From positions 124,001 through 188,000 of the forward strand of contig NZ_AP021847.1 of assembly GCF_009176705.1 (NCBI RefSeq): 64,000 nucleotides of DNA, given 5' to 3'. The stretch is from Pseudoalteromonas sp. A25 (GTDB lineage: Bacteria > Pseudomonadota > Gammaproteobacteria > Enterobacterales > Alteromonadaceae). The notes below the pieces were generated by a model that was given only the letters and a program-made list of their open reading frames with translations, searched no databases and was not told where the DNA came from. Each line of letters starts with the position of its first letter. The first letter of the stretch is position 1. Made by a program: the position numbers and the translations under genes. Of the stretch, positions 63,701 to 64,000 are shown one piece after another.

Positions 63701-63972
63701 TGAGCTTTAAGCAAGAGCTTCCAGGTTTCTCTGAAGGCCACAAAGGCGAGTTCTACGTAATGGTTGAGAACTTCGCAAATCTACTTAATAGTGACTGGGG
63801 TATTGAGAAGAAACTACGCTTCTCTGATCAAGCTATCTATGACTTCGGCGGCCTAGAAAATGGTAAGCTAGTTATTGATCCTCGCTATAATGGTGCAGAT
63901 GTACGTAACTATACTGAAATCACTGAAGCATCAGCGTGGAGAGCTAAAATCGGTATTCGTTACACTTTCTAA
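60766..63972 (+). CDS. Oar-like TonB-dependent receptor 2
   Basis: Paralogue of the preceding receptor. Signal peptide (about 1-26), carboxypeptidase regulatory-like domain (SAMRGKITTPTGDAAANVKV), TonB-box-like EKIEVTG, plug with SLTVDGIGQNDDFG and INAVTKSGSNE, and barrel ending RYTF. I start at ATG 60766 (MRNVRLTKVAG) because ACGGGAAACAA precedes it at the same distance as in receptor 1; the in-frame codon at 60727 has no such site. 1068 residues. The stop is 28 bp before the window end. Probably a tandem duplication that has diverged to a different substrate. Confidence 0.92.
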   Translation: MRNVRLTKVAGALALALGVSASAFAADTSSAMRGKITTPTGDAAANVKVTVIHEPTGTISTFMTNESGAFIAKGLRVGGPYRVVLDSDKYSDAQLNDIFLELGDTHRIVNQLEPLQQVEKIEVTGYKIVQQAGGSNSVFGAETIENAPSFNNDIKDVARINPLASINGDGELTIAGNNPRSNSLTVDGIGQNDDFGLSKQGYPTLQPPVALDAIEQISVDASPFSAKKGNFGGGTINAVTKSGSNEYTFTGFYEHSSPSLGGKIDDITQNFDGRDAVLDSDGHRTFSTKSVETEVTEKRLGFSTGGAIIKDELFYFVNYNAWEKEKELGYGFAGSGAEKEFVASQADYNTFINTLNNVYGLQDSLSGDPEDKSDSILVKLSWNINDAHRADFTYQWQNEEETRDYQDEVATVQMNSSLFTLTTKFNNFATKIYSDWSDDFTTEFGLAYKDVSNSSVTNSDLGSIEVHLKDGRGPGFQFGATEFRHNNVGETETLELTFDATYLLGDHEIGFGVQYKDLRLYNLFAENSRGSWTFASLEDFANKKLHINRDNYQFTYGNAYTSNANDMAYDSTRNQFALYVEDKFYPTDDLEVTAGLRYERLSSSDEAKLNQNFLNAYGYSNQENLDGLDIILPRVGFKYYATESLTINGGIGRFQGGIPNVWYNAPFQNDGITYVTASQNAINDYFAGVEEVDITRVPDEIKQSLVQGAGSTNYTDPNFELPSSVRAQVGFEYEFDSALLGDGFKWTAELAYHKKENEAVWRNTAMRPVGTSATGRTIYESIYEGDLKDNFDIMMTNSKEDGRSVIFSTSLAKEFDNGLYVSASYTHQDVEDVNPGSSSRAQSNYQYATVHSRNVDLVGRGHYEVEHNFKVSMSYKTEFFDGYATKFNVFFERRSGRPFSYTMGLFNDGDLGDTRDFNRGSAYLAYIPTGADDVNVDWAKSKLSWAELETLLNRAGISERGQLLGRNTGTQPWVTTMDVSFKQELPGFSEGHKGEFYVMVENFANLLNSDWGIEKKLRFSDQAIYDFGGLENGKLVIDPRYNGADVRNYTEITEASAWRAKIGIRYTF

Positions 63973-64000
63973 TCTCGATTTAATTAGCACATAAATTTAA

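Noticed and set aside
1..64000. tRNA or rRNA genes
   Set aside because: I saw no cloverleaf with a T-loop GGTTCRANYCC box and no rRNA-like stretch on either strand.

Overview
The window reads as chromosomal DNA of a marine gammaproteobacterium of the Alteromonadales, most likely Pseudoalteromonas or a close relative. The support is the hisGDCBHAFI gene order, Oar-like TonB-dependent receptors, secreted proteases carrying PKD and chitin-binding modules, an ExeM/Xds-type extracellular nuclease, a dnaK-dnaJ pair with a heat-shock promoter, and moderate to low GC. The genus is inferred from gene content, not from a marker gene.

Layout. 1-6421: histidine operon, entered inside hisG and running hisD-C-B-H-A-F-IE with overlapping or nearly touching genes. 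6422-9540: family 25 glycosyltransferase, a membrane protein plus XRE regulator pair behind a good sigma-70 promoter, an M23 peptidase and a cytochrome b561. 9541-9960: a REP-like palindrome cluster. 9961-11774: secreted lipase and its membrane foldase. 12358-19238: chymotrypsin-fold protease with PKD/chitin-binding tail, an unknown 401-residue protein, a porin whose leader contains a terminator-like hairpin, and a large secreted nuclease. 19436-26862: metabolic and small genes (PhzF-like, RhlE, plant-type DapA, metallo-beta-lactamase fold, cytochrome b562, orphan periplasmic binding protein). 27062-36039: subtilisin with PKD/chitin-binding tail, DMT transporter plus kinase-fold protein, fadE under a FadR-like operator, a voltage-gated cation channel with an unusually acidic filter, an AraC regulator and a PEBP-family protein.

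36040-39954 is the accessory island. It holds a gene remnant, a REP-associated (Y1/HUH) transposase, a 220-bp collinear copy of that gene's 5' end, several 40-bp repeats, a structured non-coding segment resembling the bridge-RNA region of an IS110-family element, and an orphan Rhs C-terminal tip. The tip has an exact HExxHxxGxxH zinc motif and is followed 3 bp later by a probable exported immunity protein. This toxin/immunity pair and the structured RNA-like segment are the most interesting parts of the window.

39955-54473 returns to core genes: ybaK, a tiny membrane protein, dnaJ, dnaK, a thioesterase, pqiABC, a GNAT, an M16 protease, a MAPEG protein, a DUF3820-like protein and ushA. 54542-63972 contains an anchored periplasmic binding protein paired with a two-TM protein with a possible DNA-binding output domain, an S1/P1 nuclease and two tandem Oar-like TonB-dependent receptors.

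How the genes fit together: many products act outside the cytoplasm (two proteases, lipase plus foldase, two nucleases, 5'-nucleotidase, M16 lipoprotein, TonB receptors), as expected for a particle-associated marine heterotroph that degrades polymers and imports the fragments.
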